Assembly: GCA_024655945.1 (NCBI GenBank)
Contig: JANLFK010000004.1
Span: forward strand, 243,872-307,871
DNA: 64,000 nucleotides
From: a candidate division KSB1 bacterium
Lineage (GTDB): Bacteria > Zhuqueibacterota > Zhuqueibacteria > JANLFK01 > Oleimicrobiaceae
Direction: 5' to 3'
Each line of letters starts with the position of its first letter. The stretch's first letter is position 1. The notes beneath the pieces are model-generated. The model was given only the letters and a program-made list of their open reading frames with translations, was not told the origin of the DNA and searched no databases. Positions 63,827 to 64,000 of the stretch are shown here, one piece after another. The position numbers and the translations under genes were made by a program.

Positions 63827-64000
63827 TCAAAGTAGTCCTTCCCTGCCCGTTGGCCTATCCGGTGCCGCACCGCGGGGAATCTACCCTCCTTGCCCGGCAG
63901 TAGCGTGCCAAGCTGAGGTGGTCAACTCTTGGTTGTTCCTTAGCGGCCCGCGAAAAAAAAGTCCTTGACAGCGGCCCCTTTTTTTTATCTTTAAATGAGA
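63827..64000 (+). promoter_or_regulatory. Intergenic end with promoter-like TTGACA and A8/T8 arms
   Basis: After the last gene there is a small CGGTG/CACCG hairpin (63860-63872), then A8, TTGACA at 63965-63970, T8 and TATCTTTAAAT near 63986. The A and T runs are complementary. TTGACA with a TATCTT at 15 bp (short spacing) is a plausible promoter for a gene beyond the window. No gene is visible here. Confidence 0.4.

Overview
The window is a 64 kb, GC-rich chromosomal stretch from a Gram-negative bacterium. Signal-peptide outer-membrane barrels, lipoproteins and an OmpA-type protein show a second membrane. PorV-type barrels, a DUF11 protein with a FlgD/type-IX-like C-terminal domain and DNRLRE-type repeats suggest the FCB superphylum, in a deep lineage such as KSB1 or Calditrichota; this is inference from family content. 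The promoters visible are sigma70-like (TTGACA, 17 bp, TATAAT-type), not Bacteroidota-like. Rnf, a 2-oxoacid:ferredoxin oxidoreductase, class I fumarase and a RACo-like protein point to anaerobic or low-redox metabolism.

Layout. 1-13188: S10/spc/alpha ribosomal super-operon, all on +, from the 3' end of rplB to rplQ, with secY, adk, map, infA and rpoA, closed by a terminator at 13256. 13332-18694: hutU-hutI, overlapped by a lipoprotein gene and followed by an outer-membrane barrel; then a TPR protein (18817). 20179-21954: glyA and nrdR. 22083-26450: rnfCDGEA without rnfB, then a terminator and tatC. 27387-33992: nadA, PHP phosphoesterase, RACo-like ferredoxin-ASKHA protein, M24 peptidase, ROK kinase, MBL hydrolase. 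34021-36985: promoter, structured leader with a terminator-like hairpin, then a three-gene 2-oxoacid:ferredoxin oxidoreductase with fused beta and gamma subunits. 37122-41970: radical SAM/DUF2344 protein, rng, rplU, rpmA. 42070-44170: MBL hydrolase and two-subunit class I fumarase.

44273-46320 is an island of different composition: a coiled-coil protein with an Mrr N-terminal-type winged helix, and a RadA-like ATPase lacking the zinc finger. It is the best candidate for an undescribed accessory system.

46431-57848 is on the minus strand. Read from its promoter at 57942 it runs DUF4416, purM, gpsA, tandem UspA, asnS, TIGR00725 protein, acylphosphatase, apt, outer-membrane barrel, Lon-like protease, short TSUP protein, metallophosphoesterase. 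Five junctions overlap or nearly abut. A divergent 465 bp intergenic region (57849-58313) leads to an ATGA-coupled + strand pair: an 806-residue protein with four exactly 130-residue DUF11 repeats, and a 1031-residue barrel/CARDB/OmpA hybrid. The window ends in a promoter-like sequence for a gene outside it.

No tRNA, rRNA, CRISPR array, insertion sequence or phage gene was seen. Many long reverse-frame ORFs are high-GC shadows and are left out.
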